Source of the DNA: Apostichopus japonicus
Taxonomy: Eukaryota > Echinodermata > Holothuroidea > Aspidochirotida > Stichopodidae
Direction of reading: 5' to 3'
NCBI RefSeq assembly: GCF_037975245.1
Contig: NC_092579.1
Location: 15,834,178-15,898,177 of the forward strand
Length of the DNA: 64,000 bases
The position numbers and the translations under genes are program-made. The notes under the pieces were generated by a model that saw nothing but the letters and a program-made list of their open reading frames with translations, had not been told where the DNA came from and searched no databases. Shown here piece after piece: positions 39,001 through 51,300 of the stretch; the stretch's first letter is position 1, and every line of letters starts with the position of its first letter.

Positions 39001-42000
39001 ATATTCTTAACACCTTTTCTTAGCACTAGCAAATGTGTATGAAACTGTTTATTTTGTAGTACTTAAATATAGCTAATAATATGCCATTGCCAATGCCTAT
39101 AGTATGCCAATATAGCCAATGGCATCCCAATGGTGTGATGGTATGCCAGTGGTGTGTTGGTAAGTCAATGATATGATGGTATGCCAATGGTGTGATGGAA
39201 TGCCAATGGTGTGATGGTATGCCAATGGTGTGATGGTAACCCAATGGTGTGATGGTATATCCAATGGTGTAATGGTATGCCAATGGTGTGATGGTATGCC
39301 AGTGGTGTGATGGTGTGCCAATGTTGTAATGGTATACCAATGGTGTGATGGTATGCCAATCGTGTGATGGTATGCCAATGGTGTGATGGTATGCCAGTGG
39401 TGTGATGGTATGCCAGTGGTGTGATGGTATGCCAATGGTGTGTTGGTATGCCAATGGTGTGATGGTATACCAGTGGTGTGATGGTATGAGTGATGGTATG
39501 AGTGAGTGTAGTCTCAAGTTGGTTGACATTTTCAGCAGAACATATTATTTAGGACAAATGAAATAATTGAAGCAAAACTGTTGCAAACTAACTTCCTGTC
39601 ATGAATCAGAATCTTAATGTTATTAACAATAGTAAGATTTTCAATGTCTCTTTAAGTAGTGATGAAAATGAAGCCATTGAACATAAATATATTAAACATA
39701 ATCAAAATATTGCACCACAAAGCAGACAAAAGAAAGGGGAAAACACAAAACTGTATTTTATTTACTGTCGTTTAGCATTACGAACAAATGGCAATGAATA
39801 TTGATCTCAAAATTTGGATATATATGCTATTATGATGCAATTTGTAAAGAAAAATGGCATATTTATGTTTTCTATTTTCACAAACCTACTCACTTTTTCT
39901 ACATGAAGTACTCTCTTTTACGATTAAGATTGAAACCCTTTTTGTCTTAAAGAAAATCAAGGGTATCGTGTATGGAATCTTGAACCAGTACAGCGCGGAC
40001 AAGACAGGTATGGTGGATTATGCTCTTGAGTCGGCCGGAGGGAGCGTGGTCAGTACCAGATGCTCGGAGACGTTCACCTCAAAGACAGCTCTACTCAGTA
40101 TCTTTGGAATACCTCTCTGGTATGTCACCAACTCACCAAGGACTGTCTTACAGGTGAGCATGTGACCCAGTGTTTAATTGTCCTCCAGACCCATTGTCTG
40201 ACTCATTGTCTGACAACTGACCCCTCCCCCCCTCACACATGCACATACTAAATGTCTGATGTCTGATTGATAGTAATGATAAGCTCAGGCACACTGACCC
40301 ACCACCCACAATTTTTCTGATGTTATCCCGGTAGACCTGAGTCAGCCAAGGTTCAGTCAGTCAGTGTGTGGCCAGGTTAAGAGTGCATACATGTGTTGTT
40401 TCAATGGTCACACCATTTTTGAGCAATGTTGTCTCCTGATGCAGGCATTAAAAATGATGGCCTTTCAATCTGGACACTTATTGCTCTGTCAAGGTCATGA
40501 CCACTGTCTTCTACCAGTTTAGTAATTGCTGGTTCATGAATTGGAGGGGAAGTGGGGGGGAGAGTAGGGGGGTGGGGTGGGATCTCTCCTTTCCCTGTGG
40601 TTCCCTTAGAGAAATTGTCACCAAACTTGAACTACTACAGGGATGTATTTCAAGAAAAATTTGCTGGTCGTCCTGGACAACCTGGACTTTTTTTGCATCA
40701 CTAAAGTTATCCAAAGAACAAAATTGGTTTCCAGAAGAATGAATGTATAACAGAAGATAATCTGGTAGTCCTATAGACATCCTGATGTGTAAGATTTTCC
40801 TAAAGCCAGAACTTTAGTTACCCTGGGAAACTGTCAGGAAATCCTTCCAAAGTACCCAGAGTAGATGTATGTTGAAGAAGGTGGTTGTAATCTCTCACAG
40901 TATTTAAGAACCTGGTCAGTTTATGGGTTTACATGCTCAGCCCCCTGTGAGGATAGCTTGTAATCATGAGAGCAAGAACTCTACCACTTACACTGAAATG
41001 TTACAATGACACCCATCAGAAAATAAGGATGAGATTTTGAGTTTATGGTTTTGTCATGTATTTGAAGCTTTGTGTAGTGCAACTATTGCTAGTTTTGAAA
41101 AATAATTGTAATCTGGTCAAATACCGTGGCAAGATCCATTTTTTTCCCCTTTGGCTTTCAGCCTGATGTAAATCCAGGTAACTGTTGGGCCTTCAAGGGA
41201 GCTGTTGGATTTTTGGTGATTCAGCTTTCTGACACAATAAAACCAACCTACTTCACAATGGAACATATCCCCAAGTCCCTCTCACCTACGGGAAATATTA
41301 CCAGCGCTCCTAGAAACTTCTCTGTTTGGGTAAGTTGGTAAACTTTCGTCCATATAATCAAAATTAGTGCCCTGTGTTCATCCTCTTGCAGTGAAGTTTA
41401 TGAAATGTCTGCTGGACAAGGTTCTTTGTTGAAACAGGTATTGTACTTGTTGCTATGTTTTAGTGACTCAAACTCCTCTTTCTCCCCACCCCTTTTTCCC
41501 CTTCCATTTTCTCCTCCCCTTTCTCTCCTACATTTCTCCCCTCCCCTTTCTCCCCTGCACTTTATCCCCTCCCCTATCTCCCCTCACCCTATCTCCCCTC
41601 CCCTTTCTTCCCTCCCAGTTCTCCACTCCCCTCCCCTCCCATTTATTCACTCCACTTTCTCCCCTCCTATTTCTCCCAACCCCTTTCTCACCTCCCCTTT
41701 TCCCACTCCCCTCTTCCCACTCCCCTCTCTCTCCTCCCCTTTCTCACCTCCCAGTTCTCCACTCCCCTCCCATTTCTCCACTCCACTTTCTCACCTCTCA
41801 TATCTCCCTACCCCTCTCTCCACTCCCCTCCCCTTTCTCCACTCCACTCCCCTCCCATTTCTCCCATCCCCTTTCTCCACTCCAATCCCCTCCCATTTCT
41901 CCCTCCCCTTTCTCCACTCCTCTCCCATTTCTCCCCTCATTATTCCCTAATACCCCCTTCCTGTCATGAAATATCTGATGGGTTGTACATGTTCGATCCT

Positions 42001-42523
42001 TCATGTCAGTCATCCCATACAAGTTTGCTGGGCCACAGTCTGCTTGGCATGCAGCCTTGCTTGTTACCTTTAACTGTTAGGGATATTGACCATAGCAAGC
42101 GTATAAAATTGTTTAATATGCTGATATTTTCTTTCTGAAAACAGTCTTTGAAGGATGAACATGACATAGATGGAGTCCTTTTGGGTGAATACATGTATGA
42201 CGATGAAGGTTATCCCGTTCAAGTCTTTTCTGTTCAAGTGAGTAATAAATTAGTTTTTCTTTCTTGAGACAATTAAGTTAATTCTAAAGGTAAGTGCAGA
42301 TTACCTACAAGTTTGTCTTTTTCCCGTTTGACCTTTGACACTTGCATTAGAGGCCATGAAGACATCCAAGTTGTTTCATACCGTTACTTTTACTATTCTT
42401 TCACAGAATGTCGAAATTAAACCCACGATGATGGTAGAATTGAAGATACACAGTAACTACGGAAGCCTGGAATACACATGTTTGTACCGCTTCAGAGTTC
42501 ACGGTGACCTTTACAGGCCATAG
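21030..42523 (+). CDS. SUN1/SUN2-type inner nuclear membrane protein (LINC complex)
   Basis: Seventeen exons: 21030-21082, 25811-25864, 26577-26606, 28449-28837, 29289-29321, 29815-30042, 31122-31221, 31639-31826, 32473-32543, 33141-33371, 34365-36400, 37344-37497, 38585-38656, 39953-40153, 41162-41329, 42145-42237 and 42407-42523. All are GT-AG and frame-consistent, giving 1405 aa. The nucleoplasmic N terminus is basic, with MSRRS (66-70) as in vertebrate SUN1/SUN2. Hydrophobic segments lie near 217-236, 277-290 and 346-372, followed by NET sequons. A coiled coil fills most of 383-1138. The SUN domain is at about 1225-1405. Conserved KASH-pocket residues are His1315, Tyr1390 and Tyr1394 (human SUN2 H628, Y703, Y707), and Cys1250 matches SUN2 C563, which bonds KASH peptides. 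SUN trimers bridge the nuclear envelope to move nuclei and meiotic telomeres. Human SUN2 is 717 aa; this protein is nearly twice that, all in the coil. The 4.7-kb first intron is the least certain junction. Confidence 0.93.
23978..24346. mobile_element. Candidate hAT-like miniature element in SUN intron 1
   Basis: A 353-bp segment (23986-24338) begins CAGGGCAAACTTTTAA and ends TTAAAAGTTTACG, giving a 10-base inverted match (AAACTTTTAA). Next to it are GGTTGTCC on the left and GGACGACC on the right. Flanking 8-mers ATGTTACT and ATGTTACC differ at one base and could be an aged 8-bp target duplication. A related but truncated copy starts at 25336 (GCAGGGCAAATTAG) and shares TGGTTGTCCGAACAGCAA. 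Confidence 0.5.
25336..25545 (+). repeat. Truncated relative of the 23986-24338 element
   Basis: This stretch shares ordered blocks with the element 1.35 kb upstream: CAGGGCAAA, GGTTGTCCGAACAGCAA, GAGAGATRTGTA, GGGTAAGA and ATTTATCATTTTACCT-like sequence. The right terminus is not recognisable. It lies in SUN intron 1. Confidence 0.6.
30061..30440 (+). repeat. tRNA-derived SINE with MIR-CORE-like body
   Basis: The head has an A-box-like TGGTTAAGGCAGTGG (30069-30083) and a B box GGTTCGAGCCC (30105-30115), correctly spaced for RNA polymerase III. The body has TCCTCGGGCAAAGCACTTTA, which resembles the core of vertebrate MIR (GGGCAAGTCACTT), then a long unique part and an AATAAAAAATAATAAAA tail. 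GTCATG just left of the head and after the tail may be remnants of a target duplication. It sits in SUN intron 6, only 18 bases after the exon-6 splice donor. Confidence 0.82.
30830..30960 (+). repeat. Dispersed repeat copy with GAGCAGGTGCAYACAA motifs
   Basis: The motif AGAGCAGGTGCAYACAA occurs near 30833 and 30858 and again near 30972. Next to it lies a stretch reading roughly GGTTTGAGTCACTC, AGATTAATGTATG, then GTCCAGTTACAGAGTTGTTG, which recurs at 50188-50242. The GGTTTGAGTC segment could be a decayed B box of a SINE. Confidence 0.6.
32704..33100. repeat. 22-bp hairpin minisatellite in SUN intron 9
   Basis: About 15 units of 22 bp with consensus GCAGCCTGGCTGCAGTGATGCT, followed by several 11-bp half units (GCAGTGATGCT-like). 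Each unit holds the perfect inverted repeat GCAGCC-T-GGCTGC. Because no unit contains a stop in the minus frames, it yields a false Gln/Ala/Ser/His-rich open frame of 137 codons. Confidence 0.95.
34365..36400 (+). CDS. Exon 11 of the SUN gene: giant coiled-coil exon
   Basis: This single 2036-nt exon encodes residues 460-1138 of the SUN protein. It begins after a TTTCCAG acceptor and ends at TCAAG/GTTTGT in phase 2. The translation is rich in Leu, Glu, Lys, Ser and Asp with recurrent heptad-like spacing and no Cys, consistent with a long luminal coiled coil. Vertebrate SUN genes split a shorter coil region over several exons. Minus-strand open frames inside it are shadows. Confidence 0.9.
39100..39505. 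repeat. 19-bp minisatellite in SUN intron 13
   Basis: About 20 units of 19 bp, consensus CCAATGGTGTGATGGTATG, with point variants. The period is not a multiple of three, so a minus-strand frame cycles through all three phases with a 19-residue protein period (YHHTIGIPSHHWHTITPLA). This is a translation artefact in an intron, not a gene. Confidence 0.95.
41470..41962 (+). repeat. ~490-bp polypyrimidine tract in SUN intron 15
   Basis: Nearly pure C/T sequence on the plus strand, with units such as CTCCCCTCCCCTTT and sparse A. It occupies most of the intron between exons 15 and 16. The Ser/Pro/Leu-rich open frames in it are artefacts. Confidence 0.93.
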
Positions 42524-42777
42524 CGTGATATATTTTTTTATTACAACTGATATATCCGAGTGCTTTCCAAGTCTTTGGTTGAATTGTACATTTGGCTAAT
42601 ATTAGTTTCATAATTTTGTATTAACTTAATGTATAAAGCAAATATAACCTAAAAAAGTTATTTTATGGAAACTGTGGCCTAGTAAAATATGATTTGAAAC
42701 AAAAGTTATTTGAGGCTGAAAATACCTATAAAGTTTTGTTGATGCTTAAAGCATCAATTAGAAATGTTTAAGATACA

Positions 42778-42783
42778 AATAAA
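42778..42783 (+). terminator. Possible polyadenylation signal of the SUN gene
   Basis: AATAAA lies 255 bases downstream of the SUN stop codon. Further AATAAA hexamers occur about 240 bases later, so which one is used cannot be decided from the sequence. Confidence 0.4.
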
Positions 42784-45700
42784 CTATACCTGCAAATGTT
42801 GCATCATACTTAGCCTTCATGTACGCAATCTGTAAAGGACTTGAAATGTCTGTAAAGGACTTAAAATGTCTGTAAATGGAATTTGTTTAACCTTGTGTAT
42901 CTACTTGAAAGTTTTTGTATCTCTGTGTGGCTTACACAAACTTTATTTCCTGCAATGTCATCATAAAACACATTAAATAGTGTCTTGGTCATTAAATTTC
43001 AGAACAGATTTTGTAATAAACTTTATAAAATAAATATCTCTCAGTTTCAGGAAGCAGGAAGATGTTTCTGTTATTTGAAGATCGTGCTAGGATAGAATGT
43101 CAGAAACTCTAACTTTTAACATATTTAACTAAACAGGCTTTTTGCAGTAGATAAGCAGTTATGCTTTTTTTTTTTTTCCTTCTCATTAATGATCTCTGCA
43201 ATATTTGCCAGGTAGAGGATCTTAGAGAAAGATTCACTCATCTGTTGTCCCTATTCATGTAATTAAGAAAGGGTTCATTCTTCAGATATGCAGTTATAAG
43301 AAGGGTGATTCAGTCATTTGTTATCGAACTAATACGCAAAATCAAAAACGCAAAATCTTATAAAATTATAACTTTCTGCTTTGGTGTTCATGAAGCCCTT
43401 GACAGACGAGTAATGTAGACTGAATATTTTTATTTTCTCATTAAGTGTTAATATTGATATGAGTTTATAACAAAACAGTCCTTTATTTTGTAATCCAAAA
43501 AGTTTATAAACATGTTTCGCCAAGACCAAAACTGATCAGCAAATTATATTATTGTTAATTGTTCAAAGTGATTATCTCATCAAAAGATGAAATCTACCAA
43601 ATTAATACATCAAACTTGGACCTTATTTTATTAAGATACAGCTGCTCATCATAATGTGTCCTTTGATAAATATGCAATAGTGATAAGATGCATTTCTGAA
43701 ATGAAATACAAGTTCAGTCGTATTTTGTAAGCAACACATTTTGGCCATATAGAGATATTGCTATATATACAGTATATAGCTATTATTCATTAGTTATTGT
43801 ATTTTTTCTTGTTTTTGTTTGTTTGTTTCTGTGTATGCTTGTTTTGTTTTTTTCTCTCCCTTTGTTGGTTCATTACTTCCTGGCAATTATTTGGTAAGCT
43901 TGTGGAAACAAAAAAATTTTTGTAATTGTTTTGAGTTCCAGACAGAATTCAAAAACTTATTTATGAAATTTATATGCTTGAATATCCAAAGGTTGGCTAT
44001 TTCAGGATGGCAAACTTGGACTGCGGATGTTTTGGTTTACTTTCCTACTCCTGTTAATAGTGTCCCTTCTATATTAAATCTGTAATATTAAATGAATACT
44101 TTGATTTACATTTCAATAGGTGTTTCTTTATGTTGAGGGTGGGGGAGGGAGTGTGGGGGGGGGGATTCTAGACCTTACGGGTGACAACTGACTTTAAGTT
44201 TATATTGGATTTAACAGCATGGTAGTTTATATACTTGCAATGATGGTCTATATCTTCAGTCATAATATTTGTATATATTTCAAGCATAGCGCACAAATTG
44301 TGTATTTTATTGCGGGCCATCAGAGTAATATAGCTTGGTTTTTTTCCTTTCTCTTTGCATTTATGGAACCTTGAGATTTGAGATATAAAATAAGTGGCTT
44401 TAAGCGCCAATTGATAGATGAAGTTTAACATACTTTATGGTGGTATTAAACAAACGCATTTTTCTTTAAGAGGCAGTTAAAGTATAAGACAAGATGTAGA
44501 AATAGCATAAGTAAGTTAAGTTAACCTTTTTCATTTCCATCAGTAGAATTTGTCCTAAGTTTGCTTGGCATGTAAAAATGGATTTTCATACTCTATGTTA
44601 AAAGTTGACAATTTGATATTTATTGTAGAAATATTCAGGGAAAAACTGAAATCTTTCACTAATGTTTAGAGTTTGCTCCCACATATATGTCATGTAAATA
44701 GCTCTTTATACCATTTGCAGCAAGCAAAATGTAAAAAGAAATAATTCATTGTTATTGAAACTCTTGTATGCTGGCAAAACTTTGGAAAGGTGTTAAACAT
44801 TGGTGCAAGTTTAACCCACTACCTCTAACCCATTTCCCCACATCCGTTTCCCCTTCACAATATCCTCATTCATTTTCCCTCACCCTTTACCTCATGCAGT
44901 CCTCCCTCATCCATTTCCCCACTTTTCCCATTCACCCACTTTCCCTTCATCGTTCCCCTTGTCTCCCTCACCCACTTTCCCACTTTCCTTTCCCCCTTCC
45001 CTCCCCTTACCCTTCTCTACTTCCTCTCTACTGTGATTGCAATATCCCATCAAAATATATTTGAAATTAAATGCAGTTATTTATGAACGATTGCCTCTGC
45101 TATCGTGATACTAAAAAAGGACTTGCTTGTCAATAACTAAATTATTCTGGAGATATCTGTTCACATGGAATGGGTGGAACCCTGAAAAAAAAAAAAAAAA
45201 AACATTCCAAAAGGTTGTTTCATATTGAAATATGATACCAATAGAAGTCAAGACTTCTTAATAATATCATACAGCACCAGTTACTACATGTCTTGATAGA
45301 CTGACTTATTGGGAAATATATGTACTGTGGTACATCAAAAGCTGTAAATTTCACTTCGTTGATGATATGGTGGTGGTGCTTAACCTATGATGGTGTTGTT
45401 ATTCACTTAATAGTAACAAAAACAGTAATTTCCAATCACTTTAATTAGATGAAATTTGATTGTTTCATTACCACATTTCAGCTTCAGCTTCTTGCATATT
45501 TAACATTAATGTACAGGTCCTATTCACTGTGAAATAAAGCTTTCCTTTGGAAAAATGTCCTATTTAAAGAAGGTTCATTTACAATTGTCTGAAATGATAG
45601 ATACTTGCATAGTTTGCCATATTTTGCTTGCCTGTAAAATTTTGCAATAGGATAGAACAATAGCCATTGATAAAATATCTTGTATATAATAATACTTCAG

Positions 45701-48368
45701 TAAGTACAGTTACAATTACATGTTTTGTTGGGAGTTTTGTTAATAAAATGACATGTTATGAAACTTCACAATTACCTATGAAAATTTTTTCTTGTTCATG
45801 GTCCTCACAAATAAAATGGAATATTGAATGTAAGAAGTGAAGAAACTTGTAATGGTATTTGGAACTAGTCCTTACATACAGTATGAGCCACAATGTCTGT
45901 CTCTTTTCATTGAAATCGTTGCTGGATCGATGATTGGTTTCTAGCCAACACATAATCATCAGGGTTGGGTTGATGCCAGGGAGGGAGGGAGGGGGGTGGG
46001 TTACAGGAAAGTTGCCCTTAAAATCATGAAATATTACATAATTAGGATGGTTGTTTCCATGGGTAGATGGGTTTGTTATCCCCTACATTACATCCATTGG
46101 TGAATTTGAGGGGCGCTAACAGGAGCCATCCTCCAAGCAAATATTTGCTTTGGTCAAGAAATTTTAGAAGTTTAAAAATGGAAAAGAAAGACAATGTGCT
46201 ACTGAATGGGAAATCTGTATGCCATCATGTTAAGAATAAAGGTATATTGATGTTGGTTTAGGTATAAAAACCAGGTTTTAATTTAAAGATATATTAATTA
46301 GGACCATCGTCTCTGCATCCAATGTGTGATTTTGGCAAAACTAATAGATACCTTGGTTATCTATGATAAGTTAGGTAATGACTAATGACCCATTGATAAA
46401 AATCTGTCTTCAGACTTGAACAGTTATCTGATCAAATGCCAGTTGTTGCTAGCTATCTTAAATATGAAAAATAAACATTCTGAGATTTGAATCACAATTG
46501 TGTGCCATATTAAGCGATCGTTCAAGATGTTAATATTTTGTGAGCCACAGGCCATATGTGTCCCTCTGGCATATTTTATGTTCCAAAAATTACTTCAAAA
46601 CCCCATTAATGTGTCCCACAGAATGTTATAACAAGGTAAATGCATGATATATGTCAACTTTTGGGGAGGTTTGTAAAGACTAAGCCTACTTTTGGTAGGA
46701 TATTTCACCAAAGCATATCTACAGGTCACAAGACCATATCACCATATAACATCACATTTCATTTAAGTTGGTAGTGTAGTGCTGTGGCCTGCAAATAGGG
46801 TGCAAAATTTCACTGCCCCCCCCCCCTTCTACAATCTACATCAATTCCACTGATATCCAAGTCTGGAATATTCTTTAAGAACATCTGTAACAAGTGCAAA
46901 CTTTTATTTTCTTAGATTGTAGCCCAGCAAAAGTTGCCTATTTTCGAATTATTTCAATGGTCAACCTTTACACTTATTGTAAAATCTTAACTTGGCCAGA
47001 CAATTTCAGACATGCTCCACAGACCTTCACAACACCCTATCAACTAAAGCAATGCCATAAATTGTGTTGACACATGAAAACAAGATGACTAATCTTTATT
47101 AGACAATTTTTCAAAAGTTAAACATCTCATAAATATTTACTAACAGGTTGAATAAATATGTGTACGTACAATATATCAGTTTATAGAACATTTGTTAAAA
47201 AACTCCTTGATAAATGGTAATAAACATTTCTAAATGTGAAATATATCCAACAACAGCACCATATACAAATCTTAATCTCAAATATTATACACTTTTGTTA
47301 AATTGAAGACAACAGCAATGCATTTTCTGAGTAGATGCTATCCCAGGCTTAGAATTCCACAGGTTAAGCCTGCAGTTGCTGCTTAATGCCAAAATTCTGA
47401 CTAAAATCAAGTTCTCCCTGGCATTTTCCTGTATTACAACCAAATCAGTTTACTGCACGAAACTTTTGAGAGCAGGCCAAAAGTATTTGCTCATAATAAG
47501 CAGTAATACTGGGATTATGTTAGGTACGGAAAACATTCTTTGACTGACGAATGTTAACTGACTGACATATCTCATGTTAAAAGTTCAAATGTCTAATGGC
47601 AGAAAATTGCCAGGGAATTTTTCTATTTACTTTTTTATGACATTGTTTATTCAGTTCATAGTATTAGGGGCAACTGTAAAGGGCTCTCTGGTGGTATATA
47701 AGATGAATAAATTTTAATCCTTCATGTCTTCCAGTATATACATGAATCAACTCAATTATATAAATCAGGAGTTTTTAATTAAGACAAAGGAAATACCAGG
47801 TTGCAAGTTCAATAGACAACTGCAAAAATTCTAACAAACATCCAAAGCATTGCAATCTTACTGTACATCTTATGACCTGATTTCTCACGCCTGTTTGTTA
47901 TATTATACATATATTTCACACATACAGCAAGGATATTAACTCAGCTCGTTCTACTCTACTAAATGTTAATGAGATTTTTGTCTAAACATAAGAGAAATAA
48001 AACAATGTTTGCAACATGCTAATTCACTAAGGTAACTTGTCAAGAAGAACAGCTGCAGCTGCTGAAGCAAGGTTGCAACAGAGATCAACTCTCCAAACCA
48101 GCAGTGCCTATTAGTGTGTAACTGCACAACACAAAAGATGTATATATATATATATATCATATGCAGCCTGGCTGCATGACATTGCAGTCCTGTCAGTGAC
48201 CACCTTTTCAACACTGCCTCTCTAGATACAGAAGCTTTGAATAATAGCATTATAAATATAAGTCTCTTCCAGTTCTTTATAGTTAAAGAATTATACGTCC
48301 CAAGTTCAGTATCAGCAGCTTGTGATGTAATAGCACAAAGGTGTACAATTACTGTGAGCTTGGCTTTG
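42784..48368. other. Spacer between the convergent SUN and DMC1 genes
   Basis: There is no coding exon that I can support. Contents include a second CT-rich tract (about 44815-45040), poly-G patches (44150-44163, 45980-45995) and a poly-C patch (46816-46827). The right part must include the DMC1 3' untranslated region, which contains one copy of the SUN-intron minisatellite hairpin near 48162-48178. Confidence 0.5.
48162..48178. repeat. Single copy of the SUN-intron hairpin minisatellite motif
   Basis: GCAGCCTGGCTGCATGA is identical to units of the 32704-33100 array and is flanked by bases that extend the hairpin to ATGCAGCC-T-GGCTGCAT. It lies about 190 bases beyond the DMC1 stop, probably in the 3' untranslated region, next to a (TA)n run. 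Confidence 0.7.
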
Positions 48369-51300
48369 TTATTCTTTGGAATCAATTATACCACCCCCAG
48401 AAATAGCAAATGTTGCTTCATTTTCAGGCATGTCAGGGCTGTGGGAAAAGAAGAAAAAATATGGATAATGGATAAATAATATCAATATATCAGATGAAGC
48501 TATGAAAATAGCTTTCATTTAATGTTTTTTAATTTTGATAACTGGTTGACTGGATCATTTTTTTTTTGTTTTTTGGTATGCTTTTTTTTTACATCAGCAT
48601 TATAAAGTGTTTGCTATGCCATTATCAGACGAGAAAGTTTCAACTTCAAAACTGATGAATGTTCCTCAGTTAAAGCACTAATGCTCAAAGTGCATGTAGG
48701 TAGCAATCACTGACAATCTTTAAACAAAGTGCAACACAAGTGTTTGGCTGCTATCCTTCTTATCTTGACCAACAAAAGTTCTACTCCATAAATAAGCTAG
48801 CCATAAAATCAGTTATGATTACTGTTAGATCTCTTAGCAATCATAAACCAAAAGTACCAAAAAGTTTGATTCTATCTAAAGCACGTTTCTAGTTGCCAAA
48901 TTTACCACACCTGTCTGGTATTACTCAAATTAAGATTGCCAATGTTCAAACTAAGGCATTCATTAGGAATTTACCCACCAAATGATGGTTAATTAGTAAG
49001 CCATTAGAGAAGTTGATTCCATCCTCAAACATTTTTCATAGTGGCTTAGCAGACAAATTTAGAACCTACATGAACATTCAAATTTGTGAAACTTTACTTA
49101 ACTTTTATTTCAAATGAGACTATTGACACAGGTGTTATGAGCAGCTCTTGGTGTATAACAGCATCAAAATCGTAACCAAAGCAGCTAAAATGCTGATCTC
49201 AAAGATCTTGTCAAATGACATATTCATATTCACATATTTCATTGTTAACAATCATTTATTCTGACTATTTGTAAGCCACCAACAAGACAAACAGTGGCTA
49301 CTATTAAGATACTACCAAGGAAAGAGAAAACATGGCAAATGGCTTTAATCAAACAATAAAATTAATTTTTTATTTTCAATATACAAAACATGGAAAATGC
49401 ATAACCTGTCATATATTTTGCCAATTCTGTTTTCTCCTCTTCCTTTTCGTAAGCTTATCCTTGTAGTGGATGCATGAGCTAGAATATGTCCTCCAATGGG
49501 TTTCTTGGGATCAGCTTGAAAACTACAGGACAGAGAGAGAGAGAGAGAGCAATATATGAATGTTTAGTTAAGGATTCCACTAGATTACAGCAGTCATGTT
49601 AATGTCTGCACTTTCTTAGCATCTGTACTAAGATTGCAATGAAAGCTAAGCTTAATATCAAGAAGTGAGAAGTAAAAAAAAATATTGGGATTGGGAAAGG
49701 GGCACAAGTGTGGATTCTTTAGATTTGATGGTTTTTGAAAAACTCAGAAAAGGAGGAACCATCTATTTCAACTTTTAAACAGTCATGTTTAAAGCTGAAA
49801 ATTATGCTGAAAAAATGCTGATATTAGGGATAGGGAAACCCCCAAAATATTATAATATAATATATATATGAACTTTAAAGTTTTTCATTGTTATTAAAAT
49901 AAGACATAGTCGTATTGATTTTTTTGGTTTCAAGGACAGAATATCTTCGCTTAACTCTAAAATGTTGGATTCATGATATAGTTTTATTGCTGAGCTATTT
50001 CCTTACTTTAACTTGGCTAGTTAAAGAAAAGTTTTGAAGAAATATACAAAAAATTATTGAAATTGCACACTTTAACACAGGAAACAGATTTCAGAAAAAC
50101 TCCCTAACAGTATCAAAGTCTTGTACCTATGTAAGAAAATTTATAATGACAATTTTTGTTCTCTTTAAAAACATAATCATAATGTCCCGAGTTCGAGTCA
50201 CTCCAAGATTAATGTATATTGTCCAGTTACAGAGTTGTTGACAAGTAATAATCATGGATGTTAAAATATGAATCTAAGGGACTGACTTCGTCAGCTTGTG
50301 GCTTTGATAAGCCAATGATGGATTCTTCGTGAGTTCCTGCTTGCAGGAAGATCTAAAATACATACATATGTATACATACACCCATACACACATGTTTGTA
50401 TTACATTTAGACCGAGGACCCCATTGTATTTTCCATTGTTCAAATCCACATACCCTAACCTTAACAATACCCATACAATAGAATTCTTCCGAGGACGTGG
50501 TGATTCTTTAGAAATCCCAACCGAGGACCTGGAATTCTTTCGTTCAAGTCCTCGGTCAGAATACAAAACAAACGAACGCATACACACTTACATACCTCAT
50601 TGTGGCTCCTGGATCTGCGGTCATCTGATTGGTCACAAACACTGCAACATTATACTCTAACAGAGAGAATAGAGAGAAAACATGTTCAAACAAGACCCCA
50701 AAACAGAAAAGAATATTTAAATTATAAAGAAACTGGTATGTTTTTCCTGGAAAGAATAGTGGGTTAGTTTCATTTGTTTCTCTTCTTGCTTTATGGTCAG
50801 GAATATTCTGTTACCGAAGATCTTTTCCATCAAAAATTAGAATACAAAATGTACATCCAAGCACTACATTAACTCCATATCCGGGACAGATTTATGTTTA
50901 GACCACATGCTGATATTACAGAGGAAACCACTCCATGATCATTAATATCTTTAATGTCTTCCACTAACCTTCTGATATCTTTTGCAGTTTTGAGAGCATC
51001 TGAGCCAGTTTTTGTTGTCTGTCTGCGAGCTCTCCTCTGCCACTGTAATCTACTCTGAACAGTGCCATGATGGAGTCAATGATCTAACAAAGATTATAAA
51101 GGACAGTAAATTAACAGCTATAATTGGTAGGTCTGTTTGAAAAAGTGGTGCGTGCAATCAGAAATGATAAATAATTATTATCCACAACACATATTTAATT
51201 TTTTAAATAAAATTTAAGTTGCATTGGAATTGACAAGGATGGAGATTTAGGAGACAATCAGAAGCGATATGCATTAGTCTCAAAAGTTGCATACCAAAAA

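Noticed and set aside
39026-39529. 167-codon minus-strand HHW/TIG repeat protein
   Set aside because: It is a translation of a 19-bp intronic minisatellite, open only because the unit lacks stops.
41405-41969. Two Ser/Pro/Leu-rich frames of 168-181 codons
   Set aside because: They come from the polypyrimidine tract in SUN intron 15.
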